Source: Nitrosospira briensis C-128
GTDB lineage: Bacteria > Pseudomonadota > Gammaproteobacteria > Burkholderiales > Nitrosomonadaceae
DNA: 64,000 bases
Reading direction: 5' to 3'
Assembly (NCBI RefSeq): GCF_000619905.2
Contig: NZ_CP012371.1
Coordinates: 558,001-622,000, forward strand
Shown: positions 46,233 through 54,321 of the stretch, in pieces
Layout: every line of letters begins with the position of its first letter
How positions within the stretch are numbered: the first letter of the stretch is position 1
Translations under genes and position numbers: made by a program
Notes under the pieces: model-generated
The model's input: only the letters and a program-made list of their open reading frames with translations
The model's database searches: none
Told to the model about the DNA's origin: nothing

Positions 46233-47372
46233 ATGAAAAGCAAGCTGCTGGGGAATATTTCGGTGGGAAATTTTCTCCGGGATTACTGGCAAAAAAAACC
46301 TTTGCTCGTGCGCGGAGCCCTGCCGGATTTCCAGGGTTTTCTGACTCGAGACGACCTTATCAATCTCGCCTGCCACGACGACGCGCAGTCGCGCCTGATA
46401 ACCCGGAAGAAGGGTAAATGGGAGGTCAGGTATGGTCCTTTCACATCTCGTGTTTTTTCACGTCTGCCGGCAAAAGACTGGACGCTGCTGGTGCAGGACA
46501 TCAACCACTTCCTACCGTCAGCCCGTGAATTACTACTGAAATTCAATTTCATCCCGCACGCTCGTCTCGATGATCTGATGGTCAGTTATGCCCCTGAGGA
46601 AGGGAGCGTCGGGCCTCATTTCGATTCATACGATGTCTTCTTGCTGCAGGGCATGGGGCGCAGAAACTGGCAGATCTCAGCCCAGCAGGATAAAAGGCTG
46701 GTGATGGATGCACCGCTAAAAATCCTGCAGGAATTCAGGCCCGAACAGGAATGGATGCTGGAACCCGGCGATATGCTGTATCTGCCCCCCGGCTATGCAC
46801 ATCATGGGGTCGCAAAGGACCATTGCATGACCTATTCCATCGGTTTTCGGGCGCCGACCTATCAAGAGCTCGTTATTCAATTTCTCGTTTACCTGCAGGA
46901 TCACACCGAAGTCGAGGGAATTTATCATGATCCGAATCCTGGCTTCCAATCGCACCCGGGACACATCGGCCCGGATATGTTGCAACAGGTGGGAGCAGTG
47001 CTCAGCAAGATCACATGGGGCCCGACCGATATAGAACGTTTCCTTGGAATCTACCTGACCGAGCCTAAACATCATGTTTTTTTTACGCCGCCGTCGAATC
47101 CCGTAGCTCAGCAGGAATTCGCGTATCAGGTTAAGGAAGGGAAGCTGCAACTGAGCCTGAAAAGCCGAATGTTGTGTAGAGGCAAGAATATTTTTTTGAA
47201 TGGGGACATGTATACCGCAGGCGCAGCGGCATGCAGGGTGCTTGGAAAATTAGCCGATCGCCTTGCGCTGCCAATGTCGGAAGAACTCGACGATGAGGCT
47301 CTCTCCCTGCTTTACCCGTGGTACCTCGATGGTTATGTCGAAATAGCAAAGGTATCGGCGAACCCGGCATAA
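46233..47372 (+). CDS. JmjC/cupin 2-oxoglutarate oxygenase, YcfD/RoxA-like
   Basis: A 379-residue protein of the cupin_4/JmjC family resembling E. coli YcfD (RoxA), the oxygenase that hydroxylates an arginine in ribosomal protein L16. The N-terminal DYWQKKPLLVRG segment, the iron ligands His129 and Asp131 in GPHFDSYDVFLLQGMGRRNW and a third His (190 or 191) in LPPGYAHHGVA fit the family closely, as does SIGFRAPTYQEL. The frame is open back to a TTG at 46137 with an ATG at 46203; the ATG at 46233 gives the N-terminus that best aligns with YcfD. It follows mutL on the same strand. Confidence 0.88.
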   Translation: MKSKLLGNISVGNFLRDYWQKKPLLVRGALPDFQGFLTRDDLINLACHDDAQSRLITRKKGKWEVRYGPFTSRVFSRLPAKDWTLLVQDINHFLPSARELLLKFNFIPHARLDDLMVSYAPEEGSVGPHFDSYDVFLLQGMGRRNWQISAQQDKRLVMDAPLKILQEFRPEQEWMLEPGDMLYLPPGYAHHGVAKDHCMTYSIGFRAPTYQELVIQFLVYLQDHTEVEGIYHDPNPGFQSHPGHIGPDMLQQVGAVLSKITWGPTDIERFLGIYLTEPKHHVFFTPPSNPVAQQEFAYQVKEGKLQLSLKSRMLCRGKNIFLNGDMYTAGAAACRVLGKLADRLALPMSEELDDEALSLLYPWYLDGYVEIAKVSANPA

Positions 47373-47698
47373 TTTCATTAACCTATAGGCTACCTGAGGG
47401 ACGGGCGAGCTTACCCGGATTTTAAATTTTGTAACTGATGGGAGAGTCGTGTGGGCCATCAAAATTTACTACTCTGTAGAGAGGTAAAAACTTTCGGTCA
47501 GCATTCCGTCAAATGCCTGTAAGGCTCGCCCATCGACGATTTGACGCTATTTCCTGGGGTTGTGAGATGCAACGACTAGACAACATTTCTGAATTCTGCT
47601 ATTAAGATAGTGGCTATTAAAATGGTCGTTTCTTAGATTTGAATGGCCGAAACGCTCGTATAATTTATTTGTCTAAACCTATAAAGGAGATTAAAAAA
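47373..47698. other. Intergenic region before the lipoprotein array
   Basis: No gene or repeat is supported. A TATAAT-like -10 element at 47659-47664 and the ribosome binding site AAGGAG at 47684-47689 belong to the first lipoprotein gene downstream; I see no good -35 element. Confidence 0.45.
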
Positions 47699-47965
47699 AT
47701 GAAATACTCGCTCCTCGCCGCCGCTTTGGTAACACTGACCTTTAGCGCATGTGATCAAATGAGAGAGAAAACCCCTGGGGAAGGAAAACCGGGGCAATAT
47801 CCACCCAGCCTTTGGGATAAACGTGAAGGGCAACTTAGCGATGCGGAAATTGATGCGGCGCAGAAAGAAGGCGCAGCTGAAACCGAATCAAAAAAATCCG
47901 CTGACTCGGGATATACGCCCGCCAGTCCTAAAGAGACCGATGTTAGCGGCAAACCCGTAGACTAA
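47699..47965 (+). CDS. Short lipoprotein, array member 1
   Basis: An 88-residue lipoprotein: the N-terminus MKYSLLAAALVTLTFSAC ends in the lipobox FSAC (Cys18), and the mature part is short, polar and probably disordered (Lys, Glu, Ser, Pro-rich). AAGGAG precedes the ATG at 47699; the frame is open upstream but that part lacks a start signal. It is the first of four consecutive genes with near-identical signal peptides and unrelated mature parts. A strong terminator follows. With Asp after the cysteine, E. coli rules would predict inner-membrane retention. Function unknown. Confidence 0.8.
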   Translation: MKYSLLAAALVTLTFSACDQMREKTPGEGKPGQYPPSLWDKREGQLSDAEIDAAQKEGAAETESKKSADSGYTPASPKETDVSGKPVD

Positions 47966-47987
47966 TCGGTAATGGGCAGAATTTGAT

Positions 47988-48015
47988 AATGCCGTCCCTC
48001 GGGACGGCATTTTTT
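47988..48015 (+). terminator. Rho-independent terminator after lipoprotein 1
   Basis: A perfect GC-rich hairpin (AATGCCGTCCC, TC loop, GGGACGGCATT) followed by a run of T. It starts 22 bases after the stop codon. Confidence 0.92.
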
Positions 48016-48066
48016 ATGGGGAAATGCTTCCGGAAAGCCCGTCAATTCACATCCCTATGGCCGGGT

Positions 48067-48095
48067 TTGAATGATCCCGGAGCTTTTGTTACACT
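48067..48095 (+). promoter_or_regulatory. Sigma-70-type promoter of lipoprotein 2
   Basis: TTGAAT (48067-48072), 17-base spacer, TACACT (48090-48095), about 30 bases before the gene. Confidence 0.55.
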
Positions 48096-48127
48096 ACGGT
48101 TTCTCTTTGAAACTATAGGATGACTTA

Positions 48128-48364
48128 ATGATGAAATACCTGCTCCTCGCTGCTGCCGTAACGGCATTGACGCTGACCGCTTGTGACGGCAAAAAACATC
48201 CTATGGATAAGCCGCCTCCCTCCGCCTCGGTTGAACGTGACTCAGCGCCGAATTTTGACGACCTTGATAAACCTTCGACTGACGAAGCTGCTGGAAGTCA
48301 CGACGCTGGAAGTCACGATGCTGCGGGTGGCGATAATGTCAAAAAAGAAGAACCTGCCAAGTAA
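48128..48364 (+). CDS. Short lipoprotein, array member 2
   Basis: A 78-residue lipoprotein with signal peptide MMKYLLLAAAVTALTLTAC (Cys19) and a polar mature part that includes a short tandem GSHDAGSHDA repeat near residues 56-65. It shares only the signal peptide with its neighbours. AGGA lies before the ATG and it has its own sigma-70-like promoter. No clear terminator follows it. Asp follows the lipidated cysteine, as in members 1 and 3. Function unknown. Confidence 0.75.
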   Translation: MMKYLLLAAAVTALTLTACDGKKHPMDKPPPSASVERDSAPNFDDLDKPSTDEAAGSHDAGSHDAAGGDNVKKEEPAK

Positions 48365-48474
48365 AAAACTGATAAAAGCTACTCTCAGCAAGGTTTTATA
48401 GATCATATATCTAGTGACTCAGTCCAAACCAGCGGATAGCAAACTCAACCATCCGTCTTGAGGGAAATTTCGAC

Positions 48475-48502
48475 TTGTTTGGGGGTATTTTTGCTATATA
48501 AT
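48475..48502 (+). promoter_or_regulatory. Strong sigma-70-type promoter of lipoprotein 3
   Basis: TTGTTT (48475-48480), 16-base spacer, perfect TATAAT (48497-48502), about 48 bases before the ATG. Confidence 0.7.
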
Positions 48503-48549
48503 ATGATTCGTCACAACCTATTTCTATTTTTATTAAGGACTCCCCGATA

Positions 48550-48837
48550 ATGAAACTATCACTTCTTGCCGCTGCTTTGATGGCACTTGCCCTCACAGCC
48601 TGCGACAGACCAAAACAAGCCCTGCCTGAGAATTCCACCACATATGGAACCAGAACGGAAGAAGGCACGACGATGGATGAAGAGCGTGCCGCTGCCGGTA
48701 CACCAGCCGAGCACACCGCTGCTGCCGCTGATGGCGAGGATGAATATTCAGGTCAAGCCGTTCTCCCCGGACACGCGCTTGATGGCAATGGCAACCCCAT
48801 AAAGGAAGGTCAAAGCGCCATCCCGGCCGGTCACTAA
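48550..48837 (+). CDS. Short lipoprotein, array member 3
   Basis: A 95-residue lipoprotein with signal peptide MKLSLLAAALMALALTAC (Cys18) and an acidic, Gly/Ala-rich mature part ending in a GQAVLPGHALDGNGNPIKEG segment. It shares a KQALPE motif just after the lipid anchor with array member 4 (NQALPE), so these two are true paralogs. It has a strong promoter and a strong terminator of its own. AAGGAC lies before the ATG. Function unknown. Confidence 0.8.
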   Translation: MKLSLLAAALMALALTACDRPKQALPENSTTYGTRTEEGTTMDEERAAAGTPAEHTAAAADGEDEYSGQAVLPGHALDGNGNPIKEGQSAIPAGH

Positions 48838-48851
48838 TAAAGTGCACAGGC

Positions 48852-48881
48852 AAAAAAAGCCATCCTGAGGATGGCTTTTTT
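48852..48881 (+). terminator. Rho-independent terminator after lipoprotein 3
   Basis: AAAAAAGCCATCC, TGA loop, GGATGGCTTTTTT: a symmetrical hairpin with A and T tracts that could work in both directions. Confidence 0.92.
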
Positions 48882-48962
48882 ATTGATCAGAAAGTGTACT
48901 GAACAAGTAACCTGAGCATCAATCCCCACATCCATTTACGGCACTCGTATCCTGTCCGCGGC

Positions 48963-48991
48963 TTGGGAGCTAAACGCTTTCGTTACATAAT
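48963..48991 (+). promoter_or_regulatory. Sigma-70-type promoter of lipoprotein 4
   Basis: TTGGGA (48963-48968), 17-base spacer, CATAAT (48986-48991), about 37 bases before the gene. Confidence 0.5.
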
Positions 48992-49028
48992 CAAGTTTTA
49001 TAACCCATTGTTTAGGGAGAATTAGATA

Positions 49029-49436
49029 ATGAGACTCACGTTACTCGCTGCCACCTTGGTGGCGCTCGCCATGACTGCCTGTGGCAAGCCGAACCAGGCA
49101 CTTCCCGAACAGGAAAAAGAGAATTTCAGCAAAATCATATCGCAACCAGCCGCGCCAGCAGAACCGGAAGCATCCGACTCTGCTGCTGCTAGTGAAATAG
49201 AGACTGCAATTGATTCTACAAAAGATGCAGTGGGTGAAACAGTCGATGCTGCAAAAGAAAAGATAGCGGGTACCGTTGATGCCACCAAGAACGCAGCAAG
49301 CGACGCCAAGGATGCGTTAAGCGAGAAAGTAGATGCCGCTAAAGATGCAGCCGGCGCCAAGACAGAAGAAGCAACGAATGCTGTGGCGGATACAGCTTCA
49401 AACGCGAAAAAAGGCGTCCTGGATGCACTGAAGTGA
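49029..49436 (+). CDS. Short lipoprotein with helical 11-mer-like repeats, array member 4
   Basis: A 135-residue lipoprotein: signal peptide MRLTLLAATLVALAMTAC (Cys18), then from about residue 57 a long amphipathic helix made of Lys/Ala/Asp-rich repeats (DAAKEKIAGTVDATKNAASD and similar), resembling late-embryogenesis-abundant (LEA) or apolipophorin-like helices. Such helices can protect membranes or proteins during drying or osmotic stress; this is inference. AGGGAGA lies before the ATG and a terminator follows. Confidence 0.8.
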   Translation: MRLTLLAATLVALAMTACGKPNQALPEQEKENFSKIISQPAAPAEPEASDSAAASEIETAIDSTKDAVGETVDAAKEKIAGTVDATKNAASDAKDALSEKVDAAKDAAGAKTEEATNAVADTASNAKKGVLDALK

Positions 49437-49457
49437 CATCGAAGTAATATGTTCGGT

Positions 49458-49499
49458 AAAAAAAACCCGCCCTCCGGCTTGAGAAGGGGCGGTTTTTTT
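49458..49499 (+). terminator. Rho-independent terminator after lipoprotein 4
   Basis: AAAAAACCCGCCC, a 13-base loop, then GGGGCGG and seven T; 22 bases past the stop codon. Confidence 0.88.
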
Positions 49500-49564
49500 A
49501 TGGTTGTTACAAAACTCTCTCGCTATAAATCAAGAAAAACCCCAGATTCGGATTCAAGCATCAC

Positions 49565-50332
49565 TCAAAACAGCTGGCGCCAGCTAAAGCCATCGCTCTG
49601 ATCGGCGACACCAATCCAGTCTAATTCACAGTTCAAGGCGCCGCTCAGCATTGTTTGCGCAAGCAGAGGAGTATTGTTTTTTTGGCTCAAATGCGCCGCG
49701 ATTACGTGTTGAAGGCGACTGCAGTCAAGACTTGCAAGAAGATTCGCTGAGGCAGCGTTCTCGAGATGGCCAAGGCGCCCGCCTACGCGTCGTTTGAGAC
49801 TTTGCGGATAATTGCCGTTTGCGAGCATCTGTGCATCGTGATTGCATTCCAGCACCAGCGCATGGCAGTGTCTCAAGATTGCCTCGATGTGGGGCGTCGA
49901 ACACCCGGTATCGGTCAGTACGCCCAGCCGCAATGCACCGTCGCCAAACACGAACTGTGCAGGTTCCTGAGCGTCATGCGGAACCGGATAAGGCTCGATC
50001 TCGATATCTCCAATGGAGAAACGCTGGTAGTCCTCTATGATATTAACCCTTGGCAATAACGCAAACGCCTTCCTTGTACTGCGCAAGGTGCCGTGCGTCA
50101 ACCAGACCGGGGTGCCAAATTTGCGCGCAAACCGCGCTACACCACTGACATGGTCATCGTGCTCGTGAGTAACGACAATTCCATCGATCATGCCGGGCTC
50201 GAGGCCAAGCCGCATAAGCCGGATGACGGTTTCCTTCAGCGTAAAACCGCAATCCAGCAGCAACCGGGTATTTGCTACTTCGACTACAAGACCGTTACCT
50301 CGTGAACCGCTACCTAAACAGGCAAATCGCAT
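49565..50332 (-). CDS. MBL-fold metal-dependent hydrolase (YycJ/WalJ-like)
   Basis: A 255-residue metallo-beta-lactamase-fold protein with the metal motif THEHDDHVSG, an N-terminal CLGSGSRGNGLVVEV typical of the YycJ/WalJ group, and a late CNHDAQML and HLGHLEN histidine set. These proteins are probable nucleases or phosphodiesterases; YycJ is linked to DNA repair or cell-wall control in Gram-positives. The frame is open 12 codons upstream, but MRFACLGSGSRGN at 50332 is the usual start. It is convergent with the lipoprotein array. Confidence 0.85.
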   Translation of the reverse strand: MRFACLGSGSRGNGLVVEVANTRLLLDCGFTLKETVIRLMRLGLEPGMIDGIVVTHEHDDHVSGVARFARKFGTPVWLTHGTLRSTRKAFALLPRVNIIEDYQRFSIGDIEIEPYPVPHDAQEPAQFVFGDGALRLGVLTDTGCSTPHIEAILRHCHALVLECNHDAQMLANGNYPQSLKRRVGGRLGHLENAASANLLASLDCSRLQHVIAAHLSQKNNTPLLAQTMLSGALNCELDWIGVADQSDGFSWRQLF

Positions 50333-50534
50333 GTTTGATGAGAAAGAAAAAGTTTTGAAAAAATGCAATACAGAGGCATGCAGCCATTCGGTCTTCCGGC
50401 ATGGCAGTCGATTCCTGGAGTTTCCTGGAATTTATGCAGTTCTCGTTGAAATGGTGCTGGATGCTTGCTATGGGAGGCAATATTCGCCAGGTCGTGCGCG
50501 AACGTTACAGTACTGTATAACTGATATCCATTAT

Positions 50535-50560
50535 TCTAAATCCGGCAGTTGGCGCTCATT
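50535..50560 (+). repeat. Family B half end (relic)
   Basis: CTAAATCCGGCAGTTGGCGC and the following TCATT match the left end of family B with a few changes, but no matching right end is found nearby. It lies in the 50333-50628 gap between the MBL gene start and the 3' end of the GGDEF-EAL gene; the rest of that gap shows nothing I can name. Confidence 0.5.
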
Positions 50561-50628
50561 ATTCAGCTTATTTTTCACCCAGCGCCATGGTTGAGCTTTG
50601 ACGATCTCGCCAAGGTGCGTATCAAGGA

Positions 50629-52884
50629 TTATACGTTAATGGATTGCGCGGGCTTGAGAAGCCTGTTACTACCTGAAAGTAATTCGAATATTTCATCCGG
50701 GGGTAGCGGTCGCGCAAAATAGTAACCCTGGATTTCGTCGCACCCGCGCTCACGCAGGAAATCGAGTTGTTCAACCGTTTCCACACCCTCGGCTACAACC
50801 CTGACATTAAGACTGTGTGCCATATCGATAATTGCGGTTGTGATTGCAGCGTCCGCGGAATTTGTAGTAATTTCCATAATAAAGGAACGGTCGATTTTCA
50901 ACACATCGATAGGGAATCGTTTTACATAGGCGAGACTCGAATAACCGGTCCCGAAGTCATCGATCGAAATCTGGACTCCCAGTATTTTCAATCTCTTGAG
51001 AATACTGGTTGTTTTTCTGGCATGCATCATCAGCGAACTCTCGGTCAGCTCTAATTCCAGCAAATCAGAATCAATACTGTTCTCTCTCAGCGCTCTTTCT
51101 GTTTGTAATTCAAATTCGAGCAATTCCGGATGAACATCGTTCTCCTGCGTCGCCCGAATAACATCCTCGTTGAGTGTGCTCTGCAGGAATTGCCTGCCGG
51201 ACACGTTGACCGATACCGGGATCTCCCCTGCTCCCGCGCGCCGCCATTCCGCGATCTGCCTACAGGCGCTATCGATAACCCAGGCACCCACCCGATTGAT
51301 CAATCCGGTTTGCTCGAGGTCCGGTATGAATTCCGCCGGCGCGACGAACCCATACCCTGGCCGCTTCCATCTTATCAATGCTTCCACCCCCGTGATCCGC
51401 CCCATGGAAAGCTCGACTTTCGGCTGATAATGCAAAACGAATTCATTTCGGTCGAGGGCCTCCCGCAGTGCATTTTCCTTTTCCAGCTTCTCGATTGCCC
51501 GTGCGTTCATTTCTGCCGTAAAGAAACGATAGGTATCCCTGCCCGCGCTTTTCGACCGATACATCGCGGCATCGCCATTTTTGACGAGGGTATCCGCGTC
51601 CACGGAATCTGACGGATAAATGCTGATACCGATGCTCGCTGTTACGGTGATTTGATGACCTTGCAATGTAAAAGGTTGGCGTAACGCTTCTCTGATCTTG
51701 CTCGCAACCATGCCTGCATCCCCTGAACCGTCAGGAGTAACCAGTATGCAGCCAAACTCATCACCGCCAAGCCGCGCTACCATGTCGGTGATACGCAGGC
51801 ACTCCGATAAACGATGACTGAACTGGCGCAGCAACTCGTCTCCCAGCGCATGCCCCAATGTGTCGTTTATATTTTTGAAGTTATCGATACCGATAAATAG
51901 TAGGGAGATGATGCGGTGATTCATCTCCGCCTGTTTGATGATCTTCTGAAGCGATTCATCAAACAGAATACGATTGGGGAGGTTTGTAAGGGCGTCATAA
52001 TGCGCAAGCTGTGGTGGCCGGGGGCCCGCCTCCCTGCGAAGCGTGATGTCTTCCATCATCCCCACGACTCGATATACCCCATTCGAATCCTTTATCGGAA
52101 AGGTGCGGGAATGCACCCAGCGTATCGTGTTATCCGGTAGGAGCAACCGATAATCATGATCGACTCCACCGTGCGGGAGTGCAGCCGCTTCATGAATGAC
52201 TCGTTGCCTGTCTTCCGGATGGACTGCCTCGAGAAATTTTTCCGGGGTGTCGGAGCGCGCGATACGCCGGCCAGTCATCTTCTCCCATGCGGGATTAACA
52301 TAACGAAACGTTTTATCATGGATGTCCCAGATCCAGAAGATTTGAGGGAGGTTGCCGGCAAGCTGATCGAACAGCTCTTCCGTTCCGTTCTGGGAAGCGG
52401 TCCGCTCGCTGAGCGTGGCATCAAGACCCGAAATAAATTGTTGCAACTCTTTCTGCAGCAATTTTATTTCCAGAACATCATGGATATGCGTCAATACCTT
52501 GAGCCGATCGAAAGGCTTGGTGATAAAGCCTTTCGCACCGGCGCGCAGTGCACGCTCCTTCTGCTCCGGCTGGGCGGTAATCACCAGAACAGGGAGACAA
52601 CCGCCGGACTCAAGCCGGGATTCAGCGTCCTGCTCTATTTCCGATTCTATCAACCTCAGGCCTTCCATCACCTGGAATCCATCCATTTTTGGCATCATCA
52701 AGTCGAGCAGAATGAGATCATATCGATTAGCGCGATGAAGATCGCAAACCTCGAGCGGATCCACCGTCGAAGTCACTGAAGTGTAGCCAGCAGCGGAGAG
52801 CATGGCGCGGATCAGTTCGACATTGACTCTCCTGTCGTCGACGATCAGGATGCTGGCATTGAGAATATCGGAAGAAGTCGTCAT
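50629..52884 (-). CDS. Response regulator with PAS, GGDEF and EAL domains
   Basis: A 751-residue cyclic-di-GMP protein. A receiver domain (about 10-140, phosphoacceptor Asp61 in LILLDLMMP), a short coiled coil (about 140-165), a PAS domain (about 175-285), a GGDEF domain with intact GGDEF (373-377) and an EAL domain with EAL (501-503) follow in order. The EAL domain carries a 20-residue insertion at the ELTES motif: ELLEFELQTE (587-596) is echoed by DLLELELTES (607-616). It could therefore make c-di-GMP while its phosphodiesterase activity is in doubt. No partner kinase gene is adjacent. Confidence 0.9.
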   Translation of the reverse strand: MTTSSDILNASILIVDDRRVNVELIRAMLSAAGYTSVTSTVDPLEVCDLHRANRYDLILLDLMMPKMDGFQVMEGLRLIESEIEQDAESRLESGGCLPVLVITAQPEQKERALRAGAKGFITKPFDRLKVLTHIHDVLEIKLLQKELQQFISGLDATLSERTASQNGTEELFDQLAGNLPQIFWIWDIHDKTFRYVNPAWEKMTGRRIARSDTPEKFLEAVHPEDRQRVIHEAAALPHGGVDHDYRLLLPDNTIRWVHSRTFPIKDSNGVYRVVGMMEDITLRREAGPRPPQLAHYDALTNLPNRILFDESLQKIIKQAEMNHRIISLLFIGIDNFKNINDTLGHALGDELLRQFSHRLSECLRITDMVARLGGDEFGCILVTPDGSGDAGMVASKIREALRQPFTLQGHQITVTASIGISIYPSDSVDADTLVKNGDAAMYRSKSAGRDTYRFFTAEMNARAIEKLEKENALREALDRNEFVLHYQPKVELSMGRITGVEALIRWKRPGYGFVAPAEFIPDLEQTGLINRVGAWVIDSACRQIAEWRRAGAGEIPVSVNVSGRQFLQSTLNEDVIRATQENDVHPELLEFELQTERALRENSIDSDLLELELTESSLMMHARKTTSILKRLKILGVQISIDDFGTGYSSLAYVKRFPIDVLKIDRSFIMEITTNSADAAITTAIIDMAHSLNVRVVAEGVETVEQLDFLRERGCDEIQGYYFARPLPPDEIFELLSGSNRLLKPAQSINV

Positions 52885-52913
52885 GGAGCTCTACTTAATG
52901 TTTGTCAAAACCA

Positions 52914-53088
52914 TTAACCCGGATGTTTCATAAATTCGCGTGATGATTGCGCAGGATTTTGTTTTGCAGGGAGATTTTGCGAAAGAGTGGCGTAGTTGTT
53001 CATATTCATACGCTCGACTGAACGAAATTTTCATACGAAACAAAAGACCAGCAAGGGCACGCGTCAATTTATGAAACATCCGGGTTAA
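52914..53088. mobile_element. Family C MITE-like element with TTAA flanks
   Basis: A 167-bp element (52918-53084) with near-perfect terminal inverted repeats, CCCGGATGTTTCATAAATT at the left and its complement at the right (one mismatch region), flanked on both sides by TTAA (52914-52917, 53085-53088) as a target-site duplication. No transposase is encoded. The ends and the TTAA duplication are what one expects from a non-autonomous derivative of an IS1380-type transposon. It occupies most of the 52885-53242 gap. Confidence 0.75.
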
Positions 53089-53242
53089 CAATGGTTTATC
53101 CGTATTGATTGCCCATCTTCGGCTCATCTTAACGTTTGATCATTTGGTTTATGCTCGTCACCTGTCTTCCCTTCGTCCGCATCAGGAAGTTTCATTCGCT
53201 TAATGGATCAGGAAAACGCCGATCCCACATACGGAGCAACAG

Positions 53243-53692
53243 CTACGCGAACGCATCATAGTCCTGTTCATCGTAAGCAACGATACTCGCTGAGAAACAT
53301 TGAACATGAGCAGGATTGGAACCGGCTTTAGCCAGAAGATGTACTATTGAACATAAGCAGAATTCGTGCCAAATTTTTAAAGGCACTGTTTTCGGGCGTG
53401 AGAGGGTTTTTGCAGGAAGACGGGAATATCTATTGTAAAATTTACCGATAAGCAGCCAAGCCAACGTGGAGATGGCATCCTCGTGGAGTTGGCCGTCCAG
53501 GCCGGGAACCTTCCAGAGGAGGAGACCCTTTTCCCTGTTTGGAATAGCAAGAAAATCAGTATAAACCGAAAAAAAAATAATTGTAATCTCGTCCAGGCGA
53601 ATATCGGACTCTCGCTCATCCTCATCCGCCAGTAAAGCGTACGATATACTACCCATCGAATAAATTCCGGACCGATCCATGCTGCACAACAT
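53243..53692 (-). CDS. Hypothetical protein (doubtful)
   Basis: A 149-codon frame (or 137 from a second ATG at 53656). It contains an acidic first third (DEDERESDIRLDE) and hydrophobic stretches, but no motif I recognise. Its start region overlaps the divergent membrane-protein gene at 53679, and there is no strong ribosome binding site. It may be a real orphan gene or a chance frame. Confidence 0.3.
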   Translation of the reverse strand: MLCSMDRSGIYSMGSISYALLADEDERESDIRLDEITIIFFSVYTDFLAIPNREKGLLLWKVPGLDGQLHEDAISTLAWLLIGKFYNRYSRLPAKTLSRPKTVPLKIWHEFCLCSIVHLLAKAGSNPAHVQCFSASIVAYDEQDYDAFA

Positions 53693-54089
53693 AACTGTAT
53701 TTCTGGCACACTGGGCAATAATTGCGATCTCGCTATGGCTAACGAGCTTTCTCTTTCACGGCATTTCGTTTACAAGTAAAAAATCTCTGCTTATATCAGC
53801 ACTGCTGCTAGGTTTTGCCAATGCCGTCATCAGACCCGCCGTCATCGTTTTAACGATTCCATTGACGCTGATCACATTTGGTTTTTTTTTGCTGGTCATC
53901 AATGCCCTCATGATGCTTCTGGTATCGGCGCTCGTTCCTGGGTTCAAGATTTCCGGCTTTTGGACGGCATTTTTTGCCAGCATCGTGGTAACGATCATCA
54001 GCTTATTCGCAGGTATGCTTATTTTCCCATCAGAAGATATCCTCCTCAATGTTCCCGCCGACCCCGCGCCTCAAGGCATAATGATCTGA
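53679..54089 (+). CDS. Phage holin family 4-type (YvlD-like) membrane protein
   Basis: A 136-residue membrane protein matching the phage_holin_4_2 (PF04020, YvlD) family, despite its name usually a chromosomal membrane protein and not a phage holin. Four helices are visible (about 8-26, 36-57, 58-90 and 92-117), with the family pattern GFANAVIRPAVIVLTIPLTLITFGFFLLVINALMM split across helices 2 and 3. Function unknown; in Bacillus relatives respond to envelope stress. A family A repeat lies beyond its 3' end, before bioD. Confidence 0.85.
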   Translation: MLHNITVFLAHWAIIAISLWLTSFLFHGISFTSKKSLLISALLLGFANAVIRPAVIVLTIPLTLITFGFFLLVINALMMLLVSALVPGFKISGFWTAFFASIVVTIISLFAGMLIFPSEDILLNVPADPAPQGIMI

Positions 54090-54161
54090 GACTGCGGAAG
54101 GTGAGTGGATGGGTATGTGCGCATTATCCACCATTCCGAATGAAGTATATGAACGAGGATT

Positions 54162-54319
54162 CTGGCAGCCTGTCGGATGTGAAGAACCGCAGCAAAAAAG
54201 TGACCGGATAAGGGCAGATTTTGAGATTTTGAAGGCTAATAGTTATTCTATTGGCCGAAAAGGCGGCGAAATATAAACCAGCCAGACGCTTTTGCAGCCG
54301 ATTTCCGACAGGCTGCCAG
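54162..54319 (-). repeat. Family A inverted-repeat element, copy 4
   Basis: 158 bp, opposite orientation to copy 1. Both ends are kept (CTGGCAGCCTGTCGGA and TCCGACAGGCTGCCAG), but nine bases are missing next to the right end. It lies between the convergent ends of the holin-like gene and bioD, two bases before the bioD stop codon. Confidence 0.85.
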
Positions 54320-54321
54320 GC

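Noticed and set aside
53377-53718. A 113-codon minus-strand frame
   Set aside because: It overlaps another doubtful frame and the start of the holin-like gene, and has no recognisable domain.
53679-54089. Possible prophage, from the holin-like protein
   Set aside because: The family is mainly chromosomal membrane proteins, and no phage gene, integrase or attachment site is nearby.
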